From contig NZ_JAHKKG010000024.1 of the NCBI RefSeq assembly GCF_018829635.1, forward strand, positions 16,281-80,280: DNA of 64,000 nt, written 5' to 3'. The position numbers and the translations under genes are program-made. This DNA comes from Paractinoplanes bogorensis (GTDB lineage Bacteria; Actinomycetota; Actinomycetes; Mycobacteriales; Micromonosporaceae). Of the stretch, positions 12,289-20,623 are shown piece after piece; the first letter of the stretch is position 1, and the number at the start of each line of letters is the position of its first letter. The notes beneath the pieces were generated by a model. That model made no database searches, was not told the DNA's origin, and saw nothing but the letters and a program-made list of their open reading frames with translations.

Positions 12289-12987
12289 TTACCGGACCAC
12301 GGCCGAGATGTAGTCGATGTGCTGGGTGGCCGCCCTGGTCGCCGACTCGGCGTCCCGCATGACCAGGCAGTCCAGGATGAGGCGGTGGTCGGCGTCGATC
12401 TGGCGCCAGTAGCCCGGCGGCAGGTTGTCGGTGACCTCCTCACCGAACTGGGCGTGATAGAGCGGGCGCACCACCAGCTCGAACAGCGGATTCTGCGTCG
12501 CCTTGGCCACCGCCATGTGGAACGCCGCATGGGCCGCCATCATCGTCTCGAACTCGTCGACCGCCGGATCGAACAGCGCCCCGCGCATCTCGATCAGGTG
12601 ACTGTCGTCCCGGCGCAGCGCGGCCAGCCCGGAGGCCGGCACCTCGAGCGCCCGGCGCAGCTCGAGCAGATCGGCGAAGCCCACCCCGTCCGACTGGGTG
12701 AGCAGCGTGAACCCGGTCGTCAGGGTGTCGGCGAGCTGCTCGGCGTCGGGATGCGCGACGAAGCTGCCGCCGGTGACCCCGCGGGTGGTGACGATCAGAT
12801 GCTGACTCGCCAGAAGGCGCAGAGCCTCCCGTACGGTGCTCCGGCTGACTCCGGTCTTGACGCACAGCTCGGGCTCCGGGGGCAGCCGCTCACCGGGCTG
12901 CAGCCGGCCCGAGGTGATGTCTGCCCGTAACTCGTCCGCCAGCAGCTGATATGCGGGCGGCCGCACCGTTGATCCGGTCACTTCCAC
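12289..12987 (-). CDS. FadR-subfamily GntR transcriptional regulator
   Basis: A 232-residue regulator with an N-terminal winged HTH (YQLLADELRADITSGRLQPG, then PPEPELCVKTGVSRSTVREALRLL) and an all-helical FCD ligand domain from about residue 95. That domain has Asp/His residues for metal-assisted effector binding, such as AAHAAFHMAVAKAT. Effectors of the family are usually carboxylates. The start is uncertain: GTG 12987, or GTG 12981 with TACCCT 6 nt upstream. No obvious target gene is adjacent. Confidence 0.8.
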   Translation of the reverse strand: MEVTGSTVRPPAYQLLADELRADITSGRLQPGERLPPEPELCVKTGVSRSTVREALRLLASQHLIVTTRGVTGGSFVAHPDAEQLADTLTTGFTLLTQSDGVGFADLLELRRALEVPASGLAALRRDDSHLIEMRGALFDPAVDEFETMMAAHAAFHMAVAKATQNPLFELVVRPLYHAQFGEEVTDNLPPGYWRQIDADHRLILDCLVMRDAESATRAATQHIDYISAVVR

Positions 12988-13019
12988 AGGGTAGGCCCTG
13001 CCCCGCCGGATGAGGGCGA

Positions 13020-13415
13020 TTAATCGATGCCCAACGCCCTCGTGCTGGCCGGCAGCACGATCAGCAACCCGGTCAGCACCCCGAGCACCATCATCAGTAC
13101 GCCCAGCCAGAGCGGGCCGACCTGGAGCAGGAAGCCGCCGGTGGCGATGGTGAAGAGCTGGATGACGATCGCCGGGCCGCGCGCGCCCCGGGTGCGGCGG
13201 CCGAGGCCCCGCGCGACGAAGAAGATCGCCGCCACGCCGAGAGCGGCAAACACCGTCAATGCCACGGCCATCCCGACGTTCTCGGAACGGCTCGTCAGAT
13301 CGAGAACCACCAAATACACCGTGAGCCCGGCCAGGGCAAGACACTCCAGATAGAGCAGCCGCACCGCCCACAGCAGGGTCGTGGGGTTGTCAACGACGGA
13401 CTTCTCACCGGTCAC
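13020..13415 (-). CDS. Four-helix integral membrane protein (Rv3217c-like)
   Basis: A 131-residue protein with about four hydrophobic segments and a basic loop (GLGRRTRGARG) between helices two and three. Function is unknown. Its place beside the lipid kinase and whiB1 matches Rv3217c in M. tuberculosis. TATGGT lies 6 nt before the chosen GTG start, with no Shine-Dalgarno. It is divergent from the lipid kinase gene, with 52 bp between the starts. Confidence 0.65.
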   Translation of the reverse strand: MTGEKSVVDNPTTLLWAVRLLYLECLALAGLTVYLVVLDLTSRSENVGMAVALTVFAALGVAAIFFVARGLGRRTRGARGPAIVIQLFTIATGGFLLQVGPLWLGVLMMVLGVLTGLLIVLPASTRALGID

Positions 13416-13467
13416 ACCAGCACCATACCGACAGTGTTTTCGCGCGCTCTTGGGTACAGTGCCGCGC

Positions 13468-14418
13468 ATGCGAGCGTTACTGCTGGTCAACCCCAAGGCA
13501 ACGACCACCAGCGAGCGCAGCCGGGACGTCCTGGTCAGAGCACTGCGGAGCGCGGTCGAGCTGTCGGTGGAATACACGACCCGCCGGGGGCACGCCGCCG
13601 CCCTGGCCCGGTCGGCCGCCGAGAGCGGGGTAGACGTGGTCGTCACGCTCGGTGGCGACGGCACCGTCAACGAGGCGGTGAACGGGCTGATGACCGCCGA
13701 GGCCGTGCTGAGCGGGCTGTCCGGCCCCCGCGCCCAGGTGCTGCCGGCGCTCGCGGTGGTGCCGGGCGGATCGACCAACGTCTTCGCCCGCGCGCTCGGC
13801 CTGCCGCGCGACTGGGTCGAGGGCGTCAGCGTGATCCTCGACGGTCTGCGCGACGGGCGGCACCGGGTGATCGGTCTCGGCCGGGCCGACGACCGTTACT
13901 TCACCTTCGCGGCCGGCATGGGACTCGACGCGGCTGTGGTCCGCCGGGTCGAGCAGGCCCGGTTGCGCGGCCGCACGTCGACGCCTGCCCTTTACTTCCG
14001 CTCGGTGGTCGGCCAGATGATCAGCAAAGAGGACCGCAAGTCCCCGCCGCTGACCATCGAGCGCCCGGGCGAGGCCCCCGAGCCCGACCTGGGCACCGTG
14101 ATCGTGCAGAACACCGCGCCGTGGACCTATCTGGGTGACCGGCCGATCAACCCGAGCCCCGGCGCCTCGTTCGACCGTGGCCTCGACGTGATGGCGCTGC
14201 GTGGCCTGGCCGTCACCAGCACGAGCCGGACGATGGCCCAGCTGGCCCTGCGCCGGGCCGAGCCGCACGGCAAGCAGGTGGTGCACCTGCACGACCAGGA
14301 CGAGTTCACCGTGATCGCCACCCGTCCGCAGGCGTTCCAGCTGGACGGTGACTATCTGGGCGAGCGGCAGAAGGTGCACTTCGTGTCCGTCCCCGAAGCT
14401 TTGCGTGTGATCTGCTGA
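13468..14418 (+). CDS. Diacylglycerol/sphingosine kinase-family lipid kinase
   Basis: A 316-residue cytoplasmic or membrane-associated kinase of the DAGK_cat family. It opens with LLLVNPKATTTSERS, carries the nucleotide-binding TLGGDGTVNEAVNG at about residues 60-73 and PGGSTNVFARALGLP near 100, and has a beta-sandwich C-terminal domain. It likely phosphorylates a lipid such as diacylglycerol. It is syntenic with Rv3218. TACAGT 7 nt before the ATG suggests a leaderless transcript. Confidence 0.88.
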   Translation: MRALLLVNPKATTTSERSRDVLVRALRSAVELSVEYTTRRGHAAALARSAAESGVDVVVTLGGDGTVNEAVNGLMTAEAVLSGLSGPRAQVLPALAVVPGGSTNVFARALGLPRDWVEGVSVILDGLRDGRHRVIGLGRADDRYFTFAAGMGLDAAVVRRVEQARLRGRTSTPALYFRSVVGQMISKEDRKSPPLTIERPGEAPEPDLGTVIVQNTAPWTYLGDRPINPSPGASFDRGLDVMALRGLAVTSTSRTMAQLALRRAEPHGKQVVHLHDQDEFTVIATRPQAFQLDGDYLGERQKVHFVSVPEALRVIC

Positions 14419-14555
14419 TCGCTGGGTACCGGAGATCACGATCAGTTACAGAAACGCGATCAAAAGGTCGGCAGGAGGGCACGGACCGTACTACATTGAT
14501 AGGAGCGTTGGTCACCCGGTGCTGCCTGCAAGCCGCAGAACCGGACAAAGAGGGC

Positions 14556-14629
14556 GTGAGCCAGCTCACCCGCCCGGAGAAACTTCCGGCGCTACCCTTG
14601 ACATCGCGAGAGTTCGTGAAAGCATTCAC
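14556..14629 (+). promoter_or_regulatory. Two CRP-like sites in the long whiB1 upstream region
   Basis: Two matches to the actinobacterial CRP consensus TGTGA-N6-TCACA occur upstream of whiB1: GTGAGCCAGCTCAC (14556-14569) and GTGAAAGCATTCACA (14616-14630). A TTGACA hexamer (14598-14603) lies between them. In M. tuberculosis the whiB1 promoter is controlled by CRP through two sites. No gene is seen in the rest of the roughly 400-bp gap before whiB1, so a long 5' leader is possible. Confidence 0.6.
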
Positions 14630-14820
14630 AAGCGATAAGAAGTAACCGGTAGCCGGTTGCGCGCGTTTCCAATCCAGAAGCGCCGTACGGCTTCCGATAA
14701 CACAAAAGCTTGCTACGCATGGCGAGCCGCGGGTCACTCACCGCCGGACGCCACCGCGAACGCATAGGTAAACCAGTAACGCAATTCATTACCCCATCCG
14801 AAACAAGGAGTGTTGCCGCC

Positions 14821-15075
14821 ATGGACTGGCGTCACGATGCGATCTGCCGCGACGAGGACCCGGAGCTGTTCTTCCCGATCGGGACGTCCGGCCCCGCGCT
14901 CCTGCAGGTCGAGCAGGCCAAGGCCGTGTGCCGGCGGTGTCCCGTGACCGAGGACTGCCTCACGTGGGCCCTCGAGTCCGGTCAGGACGCCGGCGTATGG
15001 GGCGGGATGAGCGAAGACGAACGGCGCGCGGTCAAGCGTCGCGGCGGCCTGCGGGTCGGAGCTCCCACCGCCTGA
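14821..15075 (+). CDS. whiB1: WhiB1-type iron-sulfur transcription factor
   Basis: An 84-residue Wbl protein (MDWRHDAICRDEDPELFFP). Cys9, Cys37, Cys40 and Cys46 ligate the [4Fe-4S] cluster, and the GVWGGM turn (58-63) precedes the basic DNA-binding tail (RRAVKRR). WhiB1 in mycobacteria (WblE in Streptomyces) is essential, nitric-oxide sensitive and binds the housekeeping sigma factor. Synteny with the lipid kinase and pdtaS supports the assignment. AAGGAG lies about 11 nt upstream of the ATG. Confidence 0.93.
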   Translation: MDWRHDAICRDEDPELFFPIGTSGPALLQVEQAKAVCRRCPVTEDCLTWALESGQDAGVWGGMSEDERRAVKRRGGLRVGAPTA

Positions 15076-15095
15076 ATCAATCCCCCACAGCATTT

Positions 15096-15124
15096 ACGCC
15101 CCGGGCCGTTCGGCACCGGGGCGT
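15096..15124 (+). terminator. Terminator after whiB1
   Basis: A 9-bp stem ACGCCCCGG / CCGGGGCGT with an 11-nt loop is followed by TCTTGCTGTTT. It lies 20 bp beyond the whiB1 stop. Confidence 0.75.
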
Positions 15125-15428
15125 CTTGCTGTTTCCGGCCGACTACTCAGCGCGTCGAATCCTGAGAGCTTCGTGAGAGGTTCGCCGAACGCGCTAATTC
15201 GATCACGTTGGGTTTCATCGAGAATCCACGAAATGATCTCGAAATTGCGCGACGACCACCAATGGTCCACATTCCCCGCACGCCGCGTGGCGATAGGCGG
15301 AGCGCACAACGCCCGGTAACGCAGAGCCACCAATTTAGGGTTGCCTTACCGATCCTCTTAGGAGATTCCCGGTAGTTTGCGCGGTATACAGCGGCGAACG
15401 CCCAACTGGCGAATCGAGCAGCGCTCTC
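15125..15428. other. Gene-free stretch between whiB1 and sirB
   Basis: No supported gene is seen. Base composition is less GC-rich than the flanks. A partial match to an iron box (TTAGGGTTGCCTTACC, 15335-15350) is present but has no gene in a position to be controlled by it. The segment lies downstream of convergent genes on both sides. Confidence 0.5.
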
Positions 15429-16154
15429 TCAGGCGGCGGCGTGCAGGCTTCGGCCGGTAGCGGCCAGCACGCGGGCGGCCACGAGACGTACGAGCTCGGG
15501 CGCATCACCCAGCGGTGGCGCCACCGCCACGGCGCCGGCCCCCAGAGCCGAGCGCACCGCCACGTCGTACAGGAAGCCCGGAGCGAGGAAATAGGTCGCC
15601 ATCCCGATGCGGCGGGCACCGGACGCCCACAGACGGCTCACAGCCGCGCCGGGGTCGGGCGGGGAGGCCGAGGCATACGCGGGCACGCACGGGACGCTCA
15701 GACGGGCACTGAGGGCGTCCGCGGCCCACATGATCGTTTCCCGGGCGACAGCGTCACGTGTGCCGGCCGCGGCCAGCACGACGCCATCGAAAGAACCGGG
15801 CAGCAGTCGTACGAGACCATCGATGAGACCGGCCGGCCCCAGGACGTCGGCCAGCGTCACGTCGACGGGCAAAGAGGCGGCGTCGTCGAGGATGGCCGGC
15901 ACGTCGACCCGCCCGTGGTAGGCCGCCGTCAGCAGCAGCGGCACCAGCACGGCCCGGCGACCCGGCAGCGCGGCCAGCACGTCGAGCGGACGCGGCCCCG
16001 CGTGATCGAGGAACGACGCGTGCACGTCCCACGACGGGTGGGCCCGGCGCACCGCCCGGGCGAGCGCGTGAGTGGACTCGGCCGCCCGCGGGTCCCGGCT
16101 GCCGTGAGCGACCAGGACGACCGCGAGACGGTCGGTCAGACGTGCAGACCGCAT
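15429..16154 (-). CDS. sirB: Sirohydrochlorin chelatase (CbiX/SirB-like)
   Basis: A 241-residue chelatase-fold protein with two CbiX-like halves. The first carries VLVAHGSRDPRAAE, with the metal-binding His17, and LLTAAYHGRVDVPAIL. Beside sulfite reductase it most likely inserts ferrous iron into sirohydrochlorin to make siroheme. Cobaltochelatase is the alternative but is not favoured by context. The start overlaps the cysH 3' end by 19 bp. It is the last gene of the sulfur operon. Confidence 0.85.
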   Translation of the reverse strand: MRSARLTDRLAVVLVAHGSRDPRAAESTHALARAVRRAHPSWDVHASFLDHAGPRPLDVLAALPGRRAVLVPLLLTAAYHGRVDVPAILDDAASLPVDVTLADVLGPAGLIDGLVRLLPGSFDGVVLAAAGTRDAVARETIMWAADALSARLSVPCVPAYASASPPDPGAAVSRLWASGARRIGMATYFLAPGFLYDVAVRSALGAGAVAVAPPLGDAPELVRLVAARVLAATGRSLHAAA

Positions 16155-16900
16155 TCGGTCTTCTCGAACATCGCCCAGCGGCCCGCGCGCGGGTCCTCGC
16201 CGGCCTTGGTGCGGCGGGTGCACGGCCAGCAGCCGATCGAGCCGTAGCCCATCTTGAACAGCTCGTTGACCGGCACGTTCCACCGGCTGATGTAGCGGTC
16301 CACATCGGCCTGGGTCCAGGCCGCGATCGGGTTGACCTTGACCTTGCCCTTCTTCGGGTCGAAGGCCACGACCGGCGTGTTGGCCCGGGTCGGCGACTCG
16401 TCACGGCGCAGGCCGGTGGCCCACGAGTCGTACTCGGACAGGGCGCGCTCGAGCGGCTCGACCTTGCGCAGGAAGCAGCACTCGTCGGGGCTGCGGGCGA
16501 ACAGCCGCGGCCCGAGCTCGCCGTCCTGCTGGCCGACCGTCTGGCGCGGACGGATCGAGCGGACGTTCACGTCCATGGTCGCGGCCACGATGTCGCGCAC
16601 CTTGAGCGTCTCGGGGAAGTGCAGGCCGGTGTCGAGGAAGACCACGTCGACGCCCGGCGCGACCCGGGAGAACAGGTGCGCCACGACGGCGTCGGCCATC
16701 GAGCTGGTGACGCAGAACCGGTCGCCGAAGGTGTCGGTCGCCCACTTGGCGATCACCTCGGCCGGGGCGCCCTCGAGGTCACGGCCGGCGTCGCGGGCCA
16801 GCGCCTCGAGCTCGTCGCGGGAGCGCCGGCCGGGGTCGACGGCAGCACTGCCGAAACCCAGGTTGACGAGATTGAGAGAAGTGGCAGCCACGACTGTCAT
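16136..16900 (-). CDS. cysH: Adenylylsulfate (APS) reductase
   Basis: A 254-residue thioredoxin-dependent reductase making sulfite. The CC...CxxC cluster signature of APS reductases is visible: ECCFLRK near residue 140 and GCWPC near 222. This means a [4Fe-4S] enzyme using APS rather than PAPS. The C-terminal ECGLH holds the catalytic cysteine. The start at 16900 has AAGGGAG upstream and overlaps the previous gene's stop (ATGA). It supplies sulfite to SirA. Confidence 0.93.
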   Translation of the reverse strand: MTVVAATSLNLVNLGFGSAAVDPGRRSRDELEALARDAGRDLEGAPAEVIAKWATDTFGDRFCVTSSMADAVVAHLFSRVAPGVDVVFLDTGLHFPETLKVRDIVAATMDVNVRSIRPRQTVGQQDGELGPRLFARSPDECCFLRKVEPLERALSEYDSWATGLRRDESPTRANTPVVAFDPKKGKVKVNPIAAWTQADVDRYISRWNVPVNELFKMGYGSIGCWPCTRRTKAGEDPRAGRWAMFEKTECGLHV

Positions 16901-17055
16901 CGGTTCACTCCCTTGGAAAGCAGCCCGTTGAACTTGACCGTGAAAACCCGTGCGCAGGAGTGGCACTCCCACGCGCCGTGCGATGCCTCGTTGGGGTACA
17001 GGTCTTCGTCGCCGCAATAGGGGCAGTACAGGGGGGTCGACCGGGCGTCACTCAT
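16897..17055 (-). CDS. Small zinc-ribbon protein of the sulfite operon
   Basis: A 52-residue protein with two CxxC knuckles, LYCPYCGDEDLYP and WECHSCARVF, forming a rubredoxin-like zinc ribbon. It overlaps the sirA stop and the cysH start by 4 nt each (ATGA), so it is translated as part of the operon. Function is unknown. An electron carrier or accessory protein for sulfite or APS reduction is a guess from context. Confidence 0.85.
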   Translation of the reverse strand: MSDARSTPLYCPYCGDEDLYPNEASHGAWECHSCARVFTVKFNGLLSKGVNR

Positions 17056-18746
17056 TTGATGAGCTCCTCGTCCGCGCGGACCACCCAGTTGGCGAATGTC
17101 TCGTCGGTCGACGAGCGGTCGGCCAGGTAGTTGCGGGCCACCCGCTCGACGTACCCGGGAAGCTCCTCGGCCGTGGCCTTGAGCCCGCGGACCTTGCGCC
17201 CGAAGCCGGCCGTCTCGCCCTTGGCCATGCCGAGCGCGCCGCCGAGGTGCACCTGGAAGCCCTCGACCTGCTCGCCGTGGGCGTTCATGACCAGCTGGCC
17301 CTTGAGCCCGATGTCGGCCACCTGGGTGCGGGCGCAGGCGTTGGGGCAGCCGTTGATGTGGATCGAGATGTCGGCGTCGAAGTCGCGCAGCCGCTCCTCG
17401 AGCCGGGCCACCAGCTCTTCGCCGCGGGCCTTGGTCTCGACGATCGCCAGCTTGCAGTACTCGATGCCGGTGCAGGCCATGGTGCCGCGCCGCCAGGCCG
17501 ACGGGCGCGCCTCGAGCCCGATGTCGCGCAAGCCGCGCACGAGACCCTCGACGTTGTCGTCCGAAACATCCAGGACAAGCAGTTTCTGGTACGCCGTGAG
17601 CCGTACCCGGTCCGACCCGGCCGCCTCGGCCAGATCGGCCAGCTTCGCGAGTTGCCCGCCCGAGGAACGGCCGACCACCGGCGCCGCGCCGACGTAGTTA
17701 CGCCCGTCGACCTGCTTGTGCACACCGATGTGGTCGATCGGCTTCTCGGGCAGCTCGGGCGGCGGGCCGTCGAGCAGGGTGCGGCCGAGGTACTCCTTCT
17801 CGAGGGTCTCGCGGAACTTGGCGACACCCCAGTCGGCCAGCAGGAACTTCAGACGGGCGCGGGTCCGCAGCCGGCGGTAGCCGTAGTCGCGGTAGATCCC
17901 GACCACGGCCTCCCAGACGTCCGGGATCTCGTTGAGCGGCACCCACACGCCGAGCCGCTCGGCCAGGCGCGGGTTGGTCGAGAGCCCGCCGCCGACCCAG
18001 AGGTCGAAGCCGGGGCCGTGCTCGGGGTGGTCGACGCCCAGGAACGAGATGTCGTTGACCTGGTAAGGCGTGTCGACCAGCCACGAGATGGACGACTTGA
18101 ACTTGCGCGGCAGGTTGGAGTAGCGCGGGTCGCCGATGTAGCGCTCGAGGATCTCGTCGATCGCCGGGGTCGGGTCGATGACCTCGTCGACCGAGACGCC
18201 GGCCACGGGCGAGCCGAGCACGATGCGCGGGCAGTCGCCGCACGCCTCGGTGGTCTGCAGGCCGACCGCTTCCAGGCGCCGCCAGATCTCCGGCATGTCT
18301 TCGACCCGGATCCAGTGCAGCTGGATGTTCTGCCGGTCGGTGATGTCGGCCGTGCCGCGGCCGAACTCCTCGGAGATCTGCGCGATGGTGCGCAGCTGGG
18401 CCAGGTTGAGCGCGCCGCCGTCGATGCGGACGCGGAGCATGAAGTACTCGTCCTCGAGCTCGTGCGGCTCGAGCACCGCCGTGCGCCCGCCGTCGATGCC
18501 CGCCTTGCGCTGGGTGTAGAGCCCCCACCAGCGGAACCGGCCGCGCAGGTCCTGCGGGTCGATCGACGCGAAACCGGTGTGGGCGTAGATGTTCTCGATG
18601 CGCGCGCGGACGTTGAGCGGGTTGTCGTCCTTCTTGATCCGCTCGTTGGGGTTCAGCGGCTCGCGGTGTCCGAGCGCCCACTGACCCTCGCCACGCGCCT
18701 TGCGGGGGCGGGCGGTGGGGCCTGCTGGGGTGCTGCTGGGCGCCAT
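17052..18746 (-). CDS. sirA: Ferredoxin-dependent sulfite reductase
   Basis: A 564-residue siroheme/[4Fe-4S] reductase catalysing the six-electron reduction of sulfite to sulfide. The cluster cysteines appear as CTGIEYC (C-x5-C) near residue 423 and NGCPNAC (C-x3-C) near 465. GGAGG lies upstream of the ATG. Sulfite rather than nitrite specificity is inferred from the coupled cysH. A conserved-type leader peptide precedes it by 115 bp, and the downstream genes overlap. Confidence 0.92.
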   Translation of the reverse strand: MAPSSTPAGPTARPRKARGEGQWALGHREPLNPNERIKKDDNPLNVRARIENIYAHTGFASIDPQDLRGRFRWWGLYTQRKAGIDGGRTAVLEPHELEDEYFMLRVRIDGGALNLAQLRTIAQISEEFGRGTADITDRQNIQLHWIRVEDMPEIWRRLEAVGLQTTEACGDCPRIVLGSPVAGVSVDEVIDPTPAIDEILERYIGDPRYSNLPRKFKSSISWLVDTPYQVNDISFLGVDHPEHGPGFDLWVGGGLSTNPRLAERLGVWVPLNEIPDVWEAVVGIYRDYGYRRLRTRARLKFLLADWGVAKFRETLEKEYLGRTLLDGPPPELPEKPIDHIGVHKQVDGRNYVGAAPVVGRSSGGQLAKLADLAEAAGSDRVRLTAYQKLLVLDVSDDNVEGLVRGLRDIGLEARPSAWRRGTMACTGIEYCKLAIVETKARGEELVARLEERLRDFDADISIHINGCPNACARTQVADIGLKGQLVMNAHGEQVEGFQVHLGGALGMAKGETAGFGRKVRGLKATAEELPGYVERVARNYLADRSSTDETFANWVVRADEELIK

Positions 18747-18861
18747 GTCGGCGATCCTCCGGGTTTCGTGGGCGCGGCTGGACGCTCACGGCGGAGGCTC
18801 GTGACTTCAGTGTCAGGAGAGGCCGGGCGTCTCGCGCGCCCGGAAATGAAAACGGACGGCG

Positions 18862-18948
18862 TCAGGACGCCGGACACATCGCGCTGCGAACACGGCCGTA
18901 ATCAACGTGGCGGCGAGCCACGAAGCGGCGGTTCAGAGCAGCGGTCAT
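18862..18948 (-). CDS. Leader peptide upstream of the sulfite operon
   Basis: A 28-residue ORF, MTAALNRRFVARRHVDYGRV followed by RSAMCPAS. The HVD-x2-RV-x-SA-x-C pattern near the C-terminus is typical of small actinobacterial putative leader peptides placed before sulfur-assimilation genes. GAGAGG lies about 8 nt before the ATG. Translation through the late Cys codon may sense cysteine supply and control sirA expression (inference from analogous mycobacterial uORFs). Confidence 0.75.
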   Translation of the reverse strand: MTAALNRRFVARRHVDYGRVRSAMCPAS

Positions 18949-19013
18949 GTCGGCAAGCCTCTCACGGCATTCGAATCTGGGCCAGTGCGGTCCAGATTTC
19001 GGGAGTGTGTCGT

Positions 19014-20555
19014 TCACCGCTTGCCCAGCGGCACCACCAGCACGGCCTCGGTGCCGCCGCCGGCCCGATTCCGCAGCTCGATGCTGCCGCGCAGCTCCCC
19101 GGTGGCCAGCGCGCGCACGATCTGCAGGCCGAGCCGCTGGCTGTCCGGCTGGAAGTCGTCGGGCAGCCCCTGCCCGTTGTCGGCCACCGTGACGTGCAAC
19201 TGCTTGCGGAACCGGTGGGCCGAGACGACGACCTCGCCGTCCCCTTCCGTGTCTTCCGGGGGGAGATCGTCCTCGCCGGCCGGGAAACCGTGCTCGACCG
19301 CGTTGATCAGCAGCTCGTTGAGCACCATGACCAGCGAGGTGGCGATTTCGGCGGGCAGCACGCCGAACGTGCCCTCACGCCGCATCTTCACCGGCACGCT
19401 GGTCGCCGCGACCTCGGAGGCGGCGGTGGCGACCCGGTCGACGATCCCGTCGAACTCGACCGCCTCGTCGCTCGACATCGACAGCGTCTCGTGCACCAGG
19501 GCGATCGAGGCGACCCGGCGCACCGACTCCTGCAACGCGATCTTGGCCTCGGGTGCGTCGACCCGGCGGGCCTGCAGGCGCAGCAGCGCGGCCACCGTCT
19601 GCAGGTTGTTCTTGACCCGGTGGTGGATCTCGCGGATCGTCGCGTCCTTGGTCATCAGGGCACGGTCGCGGCGGCGGACCTCGGTCACGTCGCGGACCAG
19701 CACCAGCGCGCCGATCGGCACCCCGGCCGGCATCAGCGGCAGGGCCCGGATCAGCACGGTCGCGCCGCGGGCCTCCATCTCCTGCCGGGGCGGGGACTCG
19801 CCGCGCAGCGCCGAGAGGATGCGCTCGGCGGTGTCGTTGCCCTCCAGCGGGTCGGCCGCGAGCCGGCTGGTCAGCGCCGAAAGCTCCTCGCCGACCAGGT
19901 GGGCGTTGAAGCCGAGACGCCGGTAGGCCGACTGGGCGTTCGGGCTGGCGTAGGTGACCTTGCCGCTGGCGTCGAGCCGGATCAGGCCGTCGCCGACCCG
20001 GGGCGCCGAGGTGGTCTCACCCGGGTGACGGGGCGGCGGGAAGGTGCCGTCGGCGACCATCTGGGCCAGGTCGTCGGCGGTGGTCAGATAGTTGAGCTCG
20101 AGCTGGCTCGGCGTACGGGCGGTGGACAGGTTGGTGTCCCGCCCGATCACGGCGACGACCTCGCTGAAGCCCTCGTCGTGGTCGTTGAGGTCGCGCAGGC
20201 GTACGGGAATCGCCTCGTGCCGGGCCGGGGTGTCGCCGTACCAGACCGGATCGCCCTCGCGCCAGATCCGCTCCTGGGCGAAGGCGATGTCGAGGTGGGC
20301 CACCTCGGGACCGCCGACGATCTTGCCGACCTGGTCGTCCTGGTACGCGGTCGGGGCGGTGGTCGGCCGCACCTGCGCGACACAGAGATAACGGCGCGGC
20401 TGCCCGTCCTCGCCCCGCACCGGCACCCACATCAGCAGGTCGGCGAAGGAGAGGTCGGACAGCAGCTGCCAGTCACCGGCGAGCCGGTGCAGGTGGTCGA
20501 TGTCGGCCGGCCCCAGACCGGTGTGTTCCTCGGCCAGATCACGCAACGTTGACAC
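19014..20555 (-). CDS. pdtaS: Sensor histidine kinase PdtaS
   Basis: A 513-residue soluble sensor kinase, orthologous in layout to Rv3220c. An N-terminal GAF domain (about 1-150, STLRDLAEEHTGLGP) is followed by a PAS domain (about 190-290, VGDGLIRLD, then YASPNAQSAYRR). A HisKA_2 segment carries the phospho-acceptor in EIHHRVKNNLQTVAALLR near residue 308. The HATPase domain has NELLINAVEHGF and NGQGLP. The partner PdtaR, an ANTAR RNA-binding regulator, is not in this window. GTG 20555 is chosen by homology over an upstream in-frame ATG. Confidence 0.9.
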   Translation of the reverse strand: MSTLRDLAEEHTGLGPADIDHLHRLAGDWQLLSDLSFADLLMWVPVRGEDGQPRRYLCVAQVRPTTAPTAYQDDQVGKIVGGPEVAHLDIAFAQERIWREGDPVWYGDTPARHEAIPVRLRDLNDHDEGFSEVVAVIGRDTNLSTARTPSQLELNYLTTADDLAQMVADGTFPPPRHPGETTSAPRVGDGLIRLDASGKVTYASPNAQSAYRRLGFNAHLVGEELSALTSRLAADPLEGNDTAERILSALRGESPPRQEMEARGATVLIRALPLMPAGVPIGALVLVRDVTEVRRRDRALMTKDATIREIHHRVKNNLQTVAALLRLQARRVDAPEAKIALQESVRRVASIALVHETLSMSSDEAVEFDGIVDRVATAASEVAATSVPVKMRREGTFGVLPAEIATSLVMVLNELLINAVEHGFPAGEDDLPPEDTEGDGEVVVSAHRFRKQLHVTVADNGQGLPDDFQPDSQRLGLQIVRALATGELRGSIELRNRAGGGTEAVLVVPLGKR

Positions 20556-20623
20556 GCAGCAAGCGTGCCACGTCACTGTTACTGAGCGGCTAAGGCGGCT
20601 TCGCCGCACTGCAATTAAATGGG

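Noticed and set aside
15335..15353. Iron-box-like TTAGGGTTGCCTTACC
   Set aside because: Only about 13 of 19 positions match and no gene starts downstream of it on either strand within a sensible distance.
16950..20552. A 1,200-codon open frame on the plus strand
   Set aside because: It runs antisense to sirA, the leader peptide and pdtaS. In high-GC DNA such frames arise because the opposite strand's codon bias removes stops; it has no recognisable domains.
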